This document shows, in pieces, positions 56,415 through 64,000 of a DNA stretch of 64,000 nt. Source of the stretch: Leifsonia sp. TF02-11 (GTDB lineage: Bacteria; Actinomycetota; Actinomycetes; Actinomycetales; Microbacteriaceae); contig NZ_JAGEKP010000010.1 of NCBI RefSeq assembly GCF_017565305.1, forward strand, positions 1 through 64,000. Direction: 5' to 3'. The position numbers and the translations under genes were made by a program. The stretch's first letter is position 1. The number at the start of each line of letters is the position of its first letter. The notes below the pieces were generated by a model. The model saw nothing but the letters and a program-made list of their open reading frames with translations, was not told the origin of the DNA and did no database searches.

Positions 56415-56454
56415 GTGACACTAAGATGGCCGACAACTTATGGTCACGATGACC
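56415..56454 (+). promoter_or_regulatory. NrtR operator candidate and promoter of the NAD operon
   Basis: -35 TTGGTG (56398-56403), 18-bp spacer and -10 TAAGAT (56422-56427). An inverted repeat GTGACACTAAG (56415-56425) / CTTATGGTCAC (56437-56447), matching at 9 of 11 positions, covers the -10. A second palindrome GGTCA-N3-TGACC (56442-56454) overlaps it. NrtR proteins bind palindromes at such promoters; the exact site here is inference. Confidence 0.55.
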
Positions 56455-56477
56455 TTTAGTCGGACGGGAGGCCGGAG

Positions 56478-57305
56478 ATGGCCGCACACGAACACGCGAG
56501 CGCGATGCTCGCCGTGTCGACGGTCATCTTCGCGCTGCGCTCGGACGAGCAGACCGGCGGCGAGCCCCAGGTCTGGCTGCCGCTCGTGCGCCGCATCCGC
56601 GACCCGTACGAAGGATGCTGGGCGCTCCCGGGCGGTCCGCTCCGAGTCGGCGAAGACCTGGCCTACGCGGCCGCCCGGACGCTGGGCGACACGACCGGGC
56701 TGACTCCGAGGTACCTGGAGCAGCTGTACACGTTCGGCGACGCCGTGCGCTCCCCCGACGCCGCCGACAGCGTCGAGCGAGTCGTGTCGATCGTCTACTG
56801 GGCACTGGTCGGCAGCGCGGAAGCCGAGCAGGCGACCGCGGGCGAGAACGTCGGCTGGTTCGCCGCCGACGACCTCCCCCGGCTGGCCTTCGACCACAAC
56901 GTCATCGTCGAGTACGCGCTCTGGCGGCTGCGCACGAAGATGGAGTACTCCCGCATCGCCCACGCCTTCCTCGGCGAGCGCTTCACGCTGGCGCAGCTGC
57001 GCGAAGTGCACGAGGCCGTGCTCGGCCGGCCGCTCGACCCGGCGAACTTCCGGCGGACCATCGAGGCCTCCGGCGCCGTCGTCCCGACCGGCGACTACCT
57101 GACGGGGACGCGCCACCGGCCTCCCCGGCTCTACCGCTACAACGACTCGATCGACCTCGCCGACGCGGGGCCGCTCCCCCGCCAGCAGCCTCCCTACGGA
57201 TCGCGCCAGGCACCCGGACCTGCCCAGACCCCCCGACCGGCCCAGACCCCCCGACCTGCCCAGACCCCCGAACCACGTCCCACCCCGGAAAGCGAGCAGT
57301 CATGA
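56478..57305 (+). CDS. nrtR: Nudix-related transcriptional regulator of NAD synthesis (NrtR)
   Basis: A 275-residue regulator: Nudix domain (residues 8-145) followed by a winged-helix (about 155-230). The Nudix box keeps its glycines and first Glu (GGPLRVGED) but the RExxEE catalytic core reads RTLGDT, so hydrolysis is probably lost, as in NrtR regulators that only sense ADP-ribose. The C-terminus has an extra Pro/Gln/Thr tail with three 6-residue repeats. GGGAGG precedes the ATG. The stop overlaps the nadA start (ATGA), so it probably regulates its own operon. Confidence 0.85.
   Translation: MAAHEHASAMLAVSTVIFALRSDEQTGGEPQVWLPLVRRIRDPYEGCWALPGGPLRVGEDLAYAAARTLGDTTGLTPRYLEQLYTFGDAVRSPDAADSVERVVSIVYWALVGSAEAEQATAGENVGWFAADDLPRLAFDHNVIVEYALWRLRTKMEYSRIAHAFLGERFTLAQLREVHEAVLGRPLDPANFRRTIEASGAVVPTGDYLTGTRHRPPRLYRYNDSIDLADAGPLPRQQPPYGSRQAPGPAQTPRPAQTPRPAQTPEPRPTPESEQS
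57216..57269 (+). repeat. Three 18-bp tandem repeats in the nrtR C-terminus
   Basis: Three copies of an 18-bp unit close to CGACCTGCCCAGACCCCC encode repeated PAQTPR peptides after the regulator's winged-helix domain. Copy number may vary among strains without breaking the frame. Confidence 0.85.
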
Positions 57306-58597
57306 CCATCGCATCGGTCGACACCACCATCCAGCTCATCGCGAGCGGCAGCCTCGACGGCGCCACCTGCGCACCGGAGCTCGCCGAGGGGCCATGGCTG
57401 TTCGACTCGGCGCCACCGTCGTACGGTCCTGGCGCATCCCAGGACGACCCCATCCCGGCGCACGCCCCGCGTCAGGGCGAGCTGCCGGACGAGTACCGCA
57501 CCGCGTCGAAGGAGGAGCTCGCCGAGCGCATCCGCGCGGCGAAGGCGACGCTCGGCGACCGCGTCGCGGTGATGGGCCACTTCTACCAGCGCGACGAGGT
57601 CGTGCAGTACGCGGATTTCGTGGGCGACTCCTTCCAGCTCGCCAACGCGGCCAAGGCGCGGCCGGAGGCCGAGACGATCGTCTTCTGCGGCGTGCACTTC
57701 ATGGCGGAGACGGCCGACATCGTCTCGCGCCCGGAGCAGCGGGTGATCCTGCCGAACCTGGCCGCCGGGTGCTCGATGGCCGACATGGCCGACCTCGACT
57801 CCGTGCAGGACTGCTGGGAGGCGCTGGAGGAGCTGTACGGCACCGAGCCGGACGCGGACGGCCGGGTGCCGGTCATCCCGGTCACGTACATGAACTCGTC
57901 GGCGGCACTCAAGGCGTTCTGCGGCGAGCACGGCGGCATCGTGTGCACGTCGTCCAACGCGGCCACCGTGCTCGAGTGGGCCTTCCAGCGCGGGCAGCGC
58001 GTGCTGTTCTTCCCCGACCAGCACCTCGGCCGCAACACGGCCAAGGCGATGGGCGTGCCCCTGGAGCGCATGCCGCTCTGGAACCCGCGCAAGCCCCTCG
58101 GCGGAAACGACGAGGCGACGCTCGGCGACGCGCAGGTCATCCTGTGGCACGGCTTCTGCTCGGTGCACAAGCGCTTCACGGTCGGCCAGATCGAGCACGC
58201 GCGTGCGGAGTTCCCCGGCGTGCGGGTGATCGTGCACCCCGAGTGTCCGATGGACGTGGTCGACGCCGCAGACGAGTACGGCTCGACCGACTACATCGTC
58301 AAGGCGATCCAGGCGGCGCCGGCCGGCTCGACCTTCGCCATCGGCACCGAGATCAACCTGGTGCAGCGCCTGGCCGCCGAGTACCCGCAGCACACGATCT
58401 TCTGCCTCGACTCGGTGGTCTGCCCGTGCTCCACGATGTACCGCATTCACCCGGGCTACCTGGCCTGGGTGTTGGAGGGGCTCGTGCGCGGCGAGGTGCT
58501 CAACCAGGTGCGCGTCCCCGACGACGTGGCCGAGCCCGCCAGGGTCGCCCTCGAGCGCATGCTGGCGGCGCGCCCGGACACCACGATGGCGGCCTGA
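57302..58597 (+). CDS. nadA: Quinolinate synthase NadA
   Basis: Condenses iminoaspartate with dihydroxyacetone phosphate to quinolinate, using a [4Fe-4S] cluster. The 431-residue protein has the cluster cysteines in AAGCSMAD (C157), VHPECPMD and the C-terminal CLDSVVCPCSTM. GHFYQRDEV near residue 92 is the substrate motif. A ~60-residue N-terminal extension precedes the core, as in other actinobacteria. Starts with ATGA overlap on nrtR and ends 1 bp before nadB. Confidence 0.96.
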   Translation: MTIASVDTTIQLIASGSLDGATCAPELAEGPWLFDSAPPSYGPGASQDDPIPAHAPRQGELPDEYRTASKEELAERIRAAKATLGDRVAVMGHFYQRDEVVQYADFVGDSFQLANAAKARPEAETIVFCGVHFMAETADIVSRPEQRVILPNLAAGCSMADMADLDSVQDCWEALEELYGTEPDADGRVPVIPVTYMNSSAALKAFCGEHGGIVCTSSNAATVLEWAFQRGQRVLFFPDQHLGRNTAKAMGVPLERMPLWNPRKPLGGNDEATLGDAQVILWHGFCSVHKRFTVGQIEHARAEFPGVRVIVHPECPMDVVDAADEYGSTDYIVKAIQAAPAGSTFAIGTEINLVQRLAAEYPQHTIFCLDSVVCPCSTMYRIHPGYLAWVLEGLVRGEVLNQVRVPDDVAEPARVALERMLAARPDTTMAA

Positions 58598-58598
58598 C

Positions 58599-60149
58599 AT
58601 GGCCCGCGTGGTCGTCGTCGGGAGCGGCATCGCCGGCCTCGTCGCCGCACTGCGGGCGGCCGAACGCCACGAGGTGACCGTCGTCACCAAGGGCACGATC
58701 GCCGACGGCAGCACCCGGTACGCGCAGGGCGGGATCGCCGCTGCCGTGTTCTCCGACGACAGCGTCGCAGCGCACGTCGCGGACACGCTGCGCGCGGGAG
58801 CCGGGCTGAACGTGCCGGCCGCCGTCGAAGCGCTCTGCGGGGACGGCCCGCGACGCGTGCGCGAGCTGATCGCACTCGGCGTCGCCTTCGATCGCGACGG
58901 GCAGGGTCTCGCCAGGGGTCTGGAGGCCGCGCACTCGAGCGCGCGCGTGCTGCACGCGGGCGGCGACGCCACGGGTGCCGAGATCGAGCGGGCACTCGAC
59001 GCCGCTGTGCGCCGTGCGGGCATCCGCGTGCTGACGGGAGCGTATCTCCGCGACGTCGTGGTGACGGACGGCGCCGCCTCCGGCGTCGCGCTGCGCCTCG
59101 CCGACGGCACGGAGACGCAGCTCGACGCGGACGCGGTCATCCTCGCCACGGGCGGGTGGGGACAGCTGTACGCGCACACGACCAACCCGGCCATCGCGAC
59201 CGGCGACGGCGTCGCAGCGGCGTGGCGCGCCGGCGCACTGCTCGCCGACCTCGAGTTCACGCAGTTCCATCCGACGGCGCTCCGGCTCCCGTCGGGCGAC
59301 GGCGGATCGCGCGTCTTCCTGGTGTCGGAGGCGGTCCGCGGCGAGGGCGCCGTGCTGCGCAATGCGCGCGGCGAGCGGTTCATGCTCGACGCGCACCCCG
59401 ACGCCGAGCTCGCGCCGCGCGACGTCGTCGCCCGCGCGATCGCGGTCGAGATGGCAGCCCAGGACGGCCTGCCGGTCGTGCTCGACGCGACGGCGCTCGG
59501 CGCGGACTTCCTCGCCCGACGCTTCCCGACCATCGACGCGGCCTGTCGGGCGGCCGGGATCGACTGGTCACGTGAGCCGGTGCCGGTCACGCCGGCCGCG
59601 CACTACGCGATGGGCGGTGTCGTCACAGACATCCAGGGGCGCACGAGCGTCCCCGGCCTGTTCGCGGTCGGCGAGGTGGCCTGTACGGGGGCGCAGGGCG
59701 CCAACCGGCTGGCGTCGAACTCCCTGCTGGAAGGTCTGGTGTTCGCCCACCGCGCGGCGGAAGCGATCAGCGAGCCGTGGACCGAGGTTCCCGCCTGGGC
59801 CGCCGCGCCGGGCTCCGCCGGCTCCGCTGAGCGGGAGGTCCCGGACGGCGACGAGCCGTTCGACCGCGCGCGACTCCAGTCCCTCCTCTGGACCGGCGCG
59901 GGCCTGCACCGCGACCGCGCCGGCCTCCAGCGCGCCGCCCGCGCGCTCGCCTCCCTCCGGATGCCCGCACCCGGCGAGGACGCGAATCTCCTGCAGCTCG
60001 GCCGCCTCGTCGTGGCCGCCGCGCTGTCGCGCGAAGAGTCGCGCGGCGCCCACTTCCGCTCCGACTTCCCGCTGCCGGCGGCCGGCACGCCGCGCCACAC
60101 GGTGCTCGCGCCGCTGTCCGTTCCTACCGAGGTGACCGTTCCATGCTGA
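58599..60149 (+). CDS. nadB: L-aspartate oxidase NadB
   Basis: FAD enzyme that oxidises aspartate to iminoaspartate for NadA. The 516-residue protein has the dinucleotide loop GSGIAGLVAALRA at residues 7-19, SRYAQGGIAA-like DGSTRYAQGGIAAAV, HFHPTAL-like QFHPTAL, and PAAHYAMGG near residue 330. The C-terminal helical domain is complete. It ends 7 bp inside nadC. Confidence 0.96.
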   Translation: MARVVVVGSGIAGLVAALRAAERHEVTVVTKGTIADGSTRYAQGGIAAAVFSDDSVAAHVADTLRAGAGLNVPAAVEALCGDGPRRVRELIALGVAFDRDGQGLARGLEAAHSSARVLHAGGDATGAEIERALDAAVRRAGIRVLTGAYLRDVVVTDGAASGVALRLADGTETQLDADAVILATGGWGQLYAHTTNPAIATGDGVAAAWRAGALLADLEFTQFHPTALRLPSGDGGSRVFLVSEAVRGEGAVLRNARGERFMLDAHPDAELAPRDVVARAIAVEMAAQDGLPVVLDATALGADFLARRFPTIDAACRAAGIDWSREPVPVTPAAHYAMGGVVTDIQGRTSVPGLFAVGEVACTGAQGANRLASNSLLEGLVFAHRAAEAISEPWTEVPAWAAAPGSAGSAEREVPDGDEPFDRARLQSLLWTGAGLHRDRAGLQRAARALASLRMPAPGEDANLLQLGRLVVAAALSREESRGAHFRSDFPLPAAGTPRHTVLAPLSVPTEVTVPC

Positions 60150-61003
60150 CCCGCCAGACCATCCATGACGTCGTCCGAGCCGCTCTTGCCGAGGACGCGC
60201 CGTGGGGAGACCTGACCAGCGAGCTGCTCATTCCCGAAAGGGCATATGCCACCGCGCGGCTCTCCGCTCGCGAGCCCGGGACGTTCTCCGGAGGCGCGGT
60301 CTTCGCCGCCGCGATGACGCTCACGGACCCGGCGATCGAAGTCGAGCTGGCTGTCGCGGACGGCAACGCCTTCGAGGCGGGCGACACTCTTGCGACGGTG
60401 AGCGGGCCGGCGCGCTCGGTGCTCCAGGGCGAGCGGGTGGCGCTCAACTTCGTGCAGAGGATGTCCGGGATCGCGACGCTCACGGCGTCGTTCGTCGCCG
60501 AAGTCGCGCACACGTCGGCGCGGATCGTGGACACCAGGAAGACCACGCCCGGCCTGCGTGCCTTCGAGCGTCATGCCGTGCGCAGCGGCGGCGGCCATAA
60601 CCACCGCTACTCCCTCTCCGACGCGGTGATGGCCAAGGACAACCACCTCGCGATCCTCACCGCCCAGTCCGGGCTGTCGGTGACCGATGCGCTCCGACGG
60701 GTGCGCTCCGAGCTGTCGCACACCACGCACCTGGAGGTGGAGGTGGACCGCATCGACCAGATCGAGCCGGTGCTCGCCGCCGGAGTCGACACGATCATGC
60801 TCGACAACTTCACGCTGGACGAGCTGCGCAAGGGCGTCGCGATCGTCGGCGGCCGAGCGATCGTGGAGGCCAGCGGCAACGTGAGCCTGGCCACCGTGCG
60901 CGAGATCGCCGAGACCGGGGTCGATGTGATCTCCGCAGGGGCGCTCACGCACAGCGTCCGCTCGCTCGACCTCGGACTGGACGTGGTGCTGGAGAACGTA
61001 TGA
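60143..61003 (+). CDS. nadC: Nicotinate-nucleotide pyrophosphorylase NadC
   Basis: Converts quinolinate and PRPP to nicotinate mononucleotide. The 286-residue protein has the family motifs DTRKTTPGLR near residue 130, KDNHL near 170, and LEVEVDRIDQ and EASGNVSL in the barrel. It overlaps nadB by 7 bp and the cysteine desulfurase by 4 bp. Confidence 0.96.
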   Translation: MLTRQTIHDVVRAALAEDAPWGDLTSELLIPERAYATARLSAREPGTFSGGAVFAAAMTLTDPAIEVELAVADGNAFEAGDTLATVSGPARSVLQGERVALNFVQRMSGIATLTASFVAEVAHTSARIVDTRKTTPGLRAFERHAVRSGGGHNHRYSLSDAVMAKDNHLAILTAQSGLSVTDALRRVRSELSHTTHLEVEVDRIDQIEPVLAAGVDTIMLDNFTLDELRKGVAIVGGRAIVEASGNVSLATVREIAETGVDVISAGALTHSVRSLDLGLDVVLENV

Positions 61004-62151
61004 CCAGCAGCCTCTACCTCGACGCGGCCGCGACCTCCGCGGTGCGCCGTGACGTGCTGGAAGCGATGTGGCCGTACCTGACCGGCGACTTCGGCAACCC
61101 CTCCAGCCATCACGCCGTCGGCGAGTCCGCGGCGCGGGCGCTGGCGGACGCCCGGGCGACGGTCGCCGAGTGGCTCGGCTGCCGGGCCTCCGAGATCGTC
61201 TTCACCTCGGGAGGCACCGAGGCCGACAACCTCGCGATCAAGGGGATCGCCCTCGGCGCACCGCGCGGCAAGCACATCGTCACGACGCCCATCGAACACG
61301 AGGCGGTGCTCGCGTCCGTCGACCACCTGGTGCGCCTGCACGGCTTCGAGGTCTCCCTGGTGCCGGTCGGGCGCGATGGCATGGTCTCCCCCGCCGACTT
61401 CGCCGCGGCTCTGCGCCCGGACACCACGCTGGCGAGCGTGATGCTCGCCAACAACGAAGTCGGCACCGTGCAACCCGTGGCGGAGCTTGCGGCTCTCGCC
61501 CACGAGCACGGTGTCCCGTTCCACACCGATGCCGTGCAGGCCGCCGGTTGGCTCCCGCTCGACGTGCGCGAACTCGGCGTCGATGCACTGAGCGTGTCCG
61601 GTCACAAGATCGGGGCTCCCAAGGGCATCGGCGCGCTCTTCGCGCGTGGCCGGCTCGCCCTCGAGCCGGTGGTGCACGGGGGCGGTCAGGAGCGCGGGCG
61701 CCGCTCCGGAACCGAGAACGTGGCAGGGGCCGTCGCCCTGGCTGCGGCGGCGCGCCTGTCGATGCGCGACCGGGAGGCCAACGCGGCCCGCGCCTCCGCG
61801 GCACGGGACGCATTCGTCGCCGCGGTCGTCGCCGCGACCCCGGGCGCGCAGTTGACCGGGCACCCGTCCGAACGCCTGCCCGGCAGCGCGTCGTTCGTCT
61901 TCCCCGGCACCAACGGCGAAACAGTGCTGCTGGAGTTGGAGCGACGCGGGATCGTCTCCTCCAGCGGATCCGCCTGCGCTGCCGGCAGTGAGGACGCCTC
62001 GCACGTGCTCCTCGCCCTCGGCTACGACGAGGACATCGCGCGAACCGCCGTCCGGTTCTCGTGGGGCGCCGACGTCACGGAGGCCGACCTCCTCACCGTC
62101 GCCCCGGCCGTCGCCGACGCCGTGCGCGAGGTCTCCGGCCTCGCCTCCTGA
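61000..62151 (+). CDS. Cysteine desulfurase (NifS/IscS type) of the nad operon
   Basis: A 383-residue PLP enzyme that moves sulfur from cysteine to iron-sulfur clusters. The PLP lysine is in VSGHKIGAPKG, and the catalytic cysteine is C326 in SSSGSACAAGS. Its start overlaps nadC (ATGA), which points to assembly or repair of the NadA cluster, as known for NifS-like proteins encoded with nad genes. Its stop codon supplies the first base of the repeat array that follows. Confidence 0.93.
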   Translation: MTSSLYLDAAATSAVRRDVLEAMWPYLTGDFGNPSSHHAVGESAARALADARATVAEWLGCRASEIVFTSGGTEADNLAIKGIALGAPRGKHIVTTPIEHEAVLASVDHLVRLHGFEVSLVPVGRDGMVSPADFAAALRPDTTLASVMLANNEVGTVQPVAELAALAHEHGVPFHTDAVQAAGWLPLDVRELGVDALSVSGHKIGAPKGIGALFARGRLALEPVVHGGGQERGRRSGTENVAGAVALAAAARLSMRDREANAARASAARDAFVAAVVAATPGAQLTGHPSERLPGSASFVFPGTNGETVLLELERRGIVSSSGSACAAGSEDASHVLLALGYDEDIARTAVRFSWGADVTEADLLTVAPAVADAVREVSGLAS

Positions 62152-62500
62152 GATTCGTGACGAATCTCACGATTCGTGGCACGAATGTCGCGATTCGTCA
62201 CGAATGTCTGCGGGCGAGCCGGCGCCATCGCGTTGGCGCATGCCGAAGATTCGTGACGAATCTCACGATTCGTGGCACGAATGTCGCGATTCGTCACGAA
62301 TCTCGACGCCCGAACCTCGCGCTCGTCGCGGCGGCGGGCCGGAGATTCGTCACGAATGTCGTGATTCGTGGCACGAATGTCGCGATTCGTCACGAAGCTC
62401 GACGCCCGAACCTCGCGCTCGTCGCGGCGGCGGGCCGGAGATTCGTCACGAATGTCGAGATTCGTGGCACGAATGTCGCGATTCGTCACGAATGTCTGCG
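62151..62500. repeat. 96-bp tandem array of ATTCGT palindromes
   Basis: Four 58-bp cores start at 62151, 62247, 62343 and 62439, an exact 96-bp period. Each core holds three palindromes: ATTCGT-S-ACGAAT, ATTCGTG-G-CACGAAT and ATTCGT-C-ACGAAT, with centres exactly 20 bp apart (first trio 62159, 62179, 62199). Eleven of the twelve are perfect apart from the centre base; one has a terminal G. The 38-bp spacers after cores 2 and 3 are identical; the one after core 1 is different. The rest of the gap to 62591 (about 90 bp) shows only a GATAGTGTG stretch that could hold the MFS promoter. Confidence 0.93.
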
Positions 62501-62591
62501 CGTTTATTCCGGGTTACGCGGAGAGTGAACGCGGGGGCGAGTTCACCTGTGCGCAACCCGCGATGTCGGCGGTCATGGATAGTGTGAACCG

Positions 62592-64000
62592 GTGACTGAG
62601 AAGACCTCACCTGCGCCCACCGACGCCTCCGACGCCGCCGCGCTCGATCAGTCCCGGGGGGACACGAACACCGGCACCACCGACACCACCGAGCGGGTGA
62701 CGGAACGCCCGCGCATCGCGCCGCGCGACCAACGCGTGATCTGGCTGCTGCTCGCCGCGACGTTCGTCGTGATCCTCAACGAGACGATCATGAGCGTCGC
62801 CCTGCCGAAGCTCATGGACGACCTCCACATCGACGCGCTCGCCGCGCAGTGGCTCTCGACCGCGTTCATGCTCACGATGGCGGTCGTCATCCCGATGACC
62901 GGCTTCCTGCTCCAGCGTTTCACCACCAGGCAGGTGTTCATCACCGCCATGTCGCTGTTCTCGCTCGGCACGCTCGTCGCCGCCCTCGCGCCCGGATTCG
63001 GGCTGCTCGTCGGGGCGCGCGTCATCCAGGCGTGCGGAACGGCGATCATGCTCCCGCTGCTGATGACCACGCTGATGACGCTCGTGCCGCCCGCGCTGCG
63101 CGGTCGCACCATGGGCAACGTCTCGATCGTGATCTCGGTCGCGCCGGCCATCGGCCCGACCATTTCCGGCGTCATCCTCAACTTCCTCGCCTGGCGCTGG
63201 ATCTTCTTGATCGTGCTCCCGATCGCCCTGGTGATGCTGCTCATCGGCATCCGCTTCGTCGAGAACGTGACAGAGACCGAGAAGAGCCGCATCGACGTGC
63301 TCTCGGTCATCCTCGCGGCGTTCGGCTTCGGCGGCCTGGTCTACGGGCTGACGCTGAGCGGCGAGACCGGCGCGGCAGCGGCCGGCAGCGAGGTCATGCT
63401 CTGGGGATCGCTCGCCGTGGGCGTCGTCTCGCTCGCCGCGTTCATCACGCGTCAGCTCCTCCTGCAGCGCACCGACAGGGCTCTGCTCGACCTGCGCACC
63501 TTCCGCAGCCCGATCTTCACCGTCGCCATCGTGCTGATGGCGACCACCACGGCCTCCCTGTTCGGGGTGATCATCGTCCTGCCGCTCTACCTGCAGCACG
63601 TGCTGCACCTGGATGTGCTCGGCACCGGCCTCCTGCTGCTGCCGGGCGGTCTCGTGATGGGTCTCGCCGCTCCGTTCGTCGGCCGGCTCTACGACCGGTT
63701 CGGTCCGCGCGTGCTCGTGGTGCCCGGCGCCATCCTGGTCAGCCTGGTGATGTGGTCGCTCACGATGGTGACCGAGACCACTCCGGTCTACTTGGTCCTC
63801 ATCGCCCACATCACGATGAGCCTCGGCCTCGCGCTCATGTTCACACCGCTGTTCACCGCGGGGCTCGGCGCGGTGCCCCCGCATCTGTACTCGCACGGCA
63901 GTGCGATCGTCGGCACCATCCAGCAGGTCGGCGGCGCCGCCGGCACCGCGCTGCTCGTTGCGGTGCTCTCTGCGCAGACGGCGGCGCTCGCGGCGGGCGG
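62592..64000 (+). CDS. MFS drug exporter, DHA2 (EmrB/QacA) family (cut by window edge)
   Basis: The first 469 codons of a 14-helix major facilitator. A ~45-residue Thr/Asp-rich N-terminus precedes helix 1 (VIWLLLAATFVVILNETIMS), whose LNETI resembles the DHA2 motif D1. Motif A-like FLLQRFTTRQVF and motif C-like APAIGPTISG are present. It starts at a GTG at 62592. Substrate unknown. The upstream palindrome array may or may not control it. Confidence 0.9.
   Translation, partial: MTEKTSPAPTDASDAAALDQSRGDTNTGTTDTTERVTERPRIAPRDQRVIWLLLAATFVVILNETIMSVALPKLMDDLHIDALAAQWLSTAFMLTMAVVIPMTGFLLQRFTTRQVFITAMSLFSLGTLVAALAPGFGLLVGARVIQACGTAIMLPLLMTTLMTLVPPALRGRTMGNVSIVISVAPAIGPTISGVILNFLAWRWIFLIVLPIALVMLLIGIRFVENVTETEKSRIDVLSVILAAFGFGGLVYGLTLSGETGAAAAGSEVMLWGSLAVGVVSLAAFITRQLLLQRTDRALLDLRTFRSPIFTVAIVLMATTTASLFGVIIVLPLYLQHVLHLDVLGTGLLLLPGGLVMGLAAPFVGRLYDRFGPRVLVVPGAILVSLVMWSLTMVTETTPVYLVLIAHITMSLGLALMFTPLFTAGLGAVPPHLYSHGSAIVGTIQQVGGAAGTALLVAVLSAQTAALAAG

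Noticed and set aside
62151-62500. CRISPR-like array (58-bp cores with 38-bp spacers)
   Set aside because: Two of the three spacers are identical, cores are too long and internally palindromic, and no cas gene is nearby.
62022-62587. Repeat-peptide proteins on both strands over the 62 kb array
   Set aside because: The frames exist because the period is divisible by 3 and the repeat lacks stop codons. No ribosome-binding site or conserved start supports translation.

Overview
The window is a gene-dense, high-GC stretch of an actinobacterial chromosome. Gene order and protein character point to the family Microbacteriaceae (a Leifsonia-like organism). The block recA - DUF3046 - clgR - cinA - pgsA - ftsK - RNase J - dapA, with dapB and an M16 peptidase nearby, follows the order known from Mycobacterium tuberculosis Rv2737c-Rv2782c. 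Genus is inference; the actinobacterial assignment is secure. No phage, insertion sequence, CRISPR-cas locus, rRNA or tRNA was recognised.

Region by region. (1) 1-11.8 kb, minus strand: housekeeping block with recA (cut by the window edge), DUF3046, a ClgR-type regulator, CinA-C amidohydrolase, PgsA, FtsK, a GNAT enzyme, a MacAB-like export triad joined by 4-bp overlaps, RNase J and DapA. (2) 12-18.3 kb: thioredoxin/DUF4395 pair, OsmC protein, epimerase, DapB, GNAT, histidine phosphatase, M16 peptidase. (3) 18.4-29.2 kb: a TetR regulator, an aldo/keto reductase, then a seven-gene operon resembling the M. tuberculosis Rv2498c-Rv2506 leucine/itaconate locus, with a divergent TetR gene and two matching operator-like palindromes between them. 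(4) 29.2-35.3 kb: penicillin-acylase family protein, citrate synthase, DapC, ferredoxin, small membrane protein. (5) 35.4-38.9 kb: EfeUOB iron uptake with a promoter whose start overlaps a DtxR/IdeR-like box. (6) 39-48.6 kb: lipoprotein, TypA and an oligopeptide ABC transporter whose operon is interrupted by an opposite-strand PH-like membrane gene. (7) 48.8-56.3 kb: CPBP protease, Tat-exported RCC1-like protein, glycine cleavage genes gcvT-gcvH-gcvP under a tandem glycine riboswitch. (8) 56.4-62.2 kb: NrtR-type regulator followed by nadA-nadB-nadC and a cysteine desulfurase, an overlapping NAD synthesis operon. (9) 62.15-64 kb: a palindrome-rich 96-bp tandem array, then an MFS exporter that runs off the window.

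Several regulatory circuits can be read from the DNA: a LexA-like box before recA, TetR-type palindromes at two loci, a DtxR-like box before efeU, an NrtR operator candidate and the glycine riboswitch. The structure least explained by genes is a set of intergenic inverted-repeat clusters. Three lie in tail-to-tail gene gaps (16.2, 19.1 and 31.9 kb). The fourth, at 62.15 kb, follows the cysteine desulfurase stop codon and holds twelve ATTCGT-type palindromes: trios at exact 20-bp spacing repeated every 96 bp. Most of the remaining sequence is conserved actinobacterial metabolism; I see no clear new multi-gene system, and the 62 kb array is the best candidate for something undescribed.
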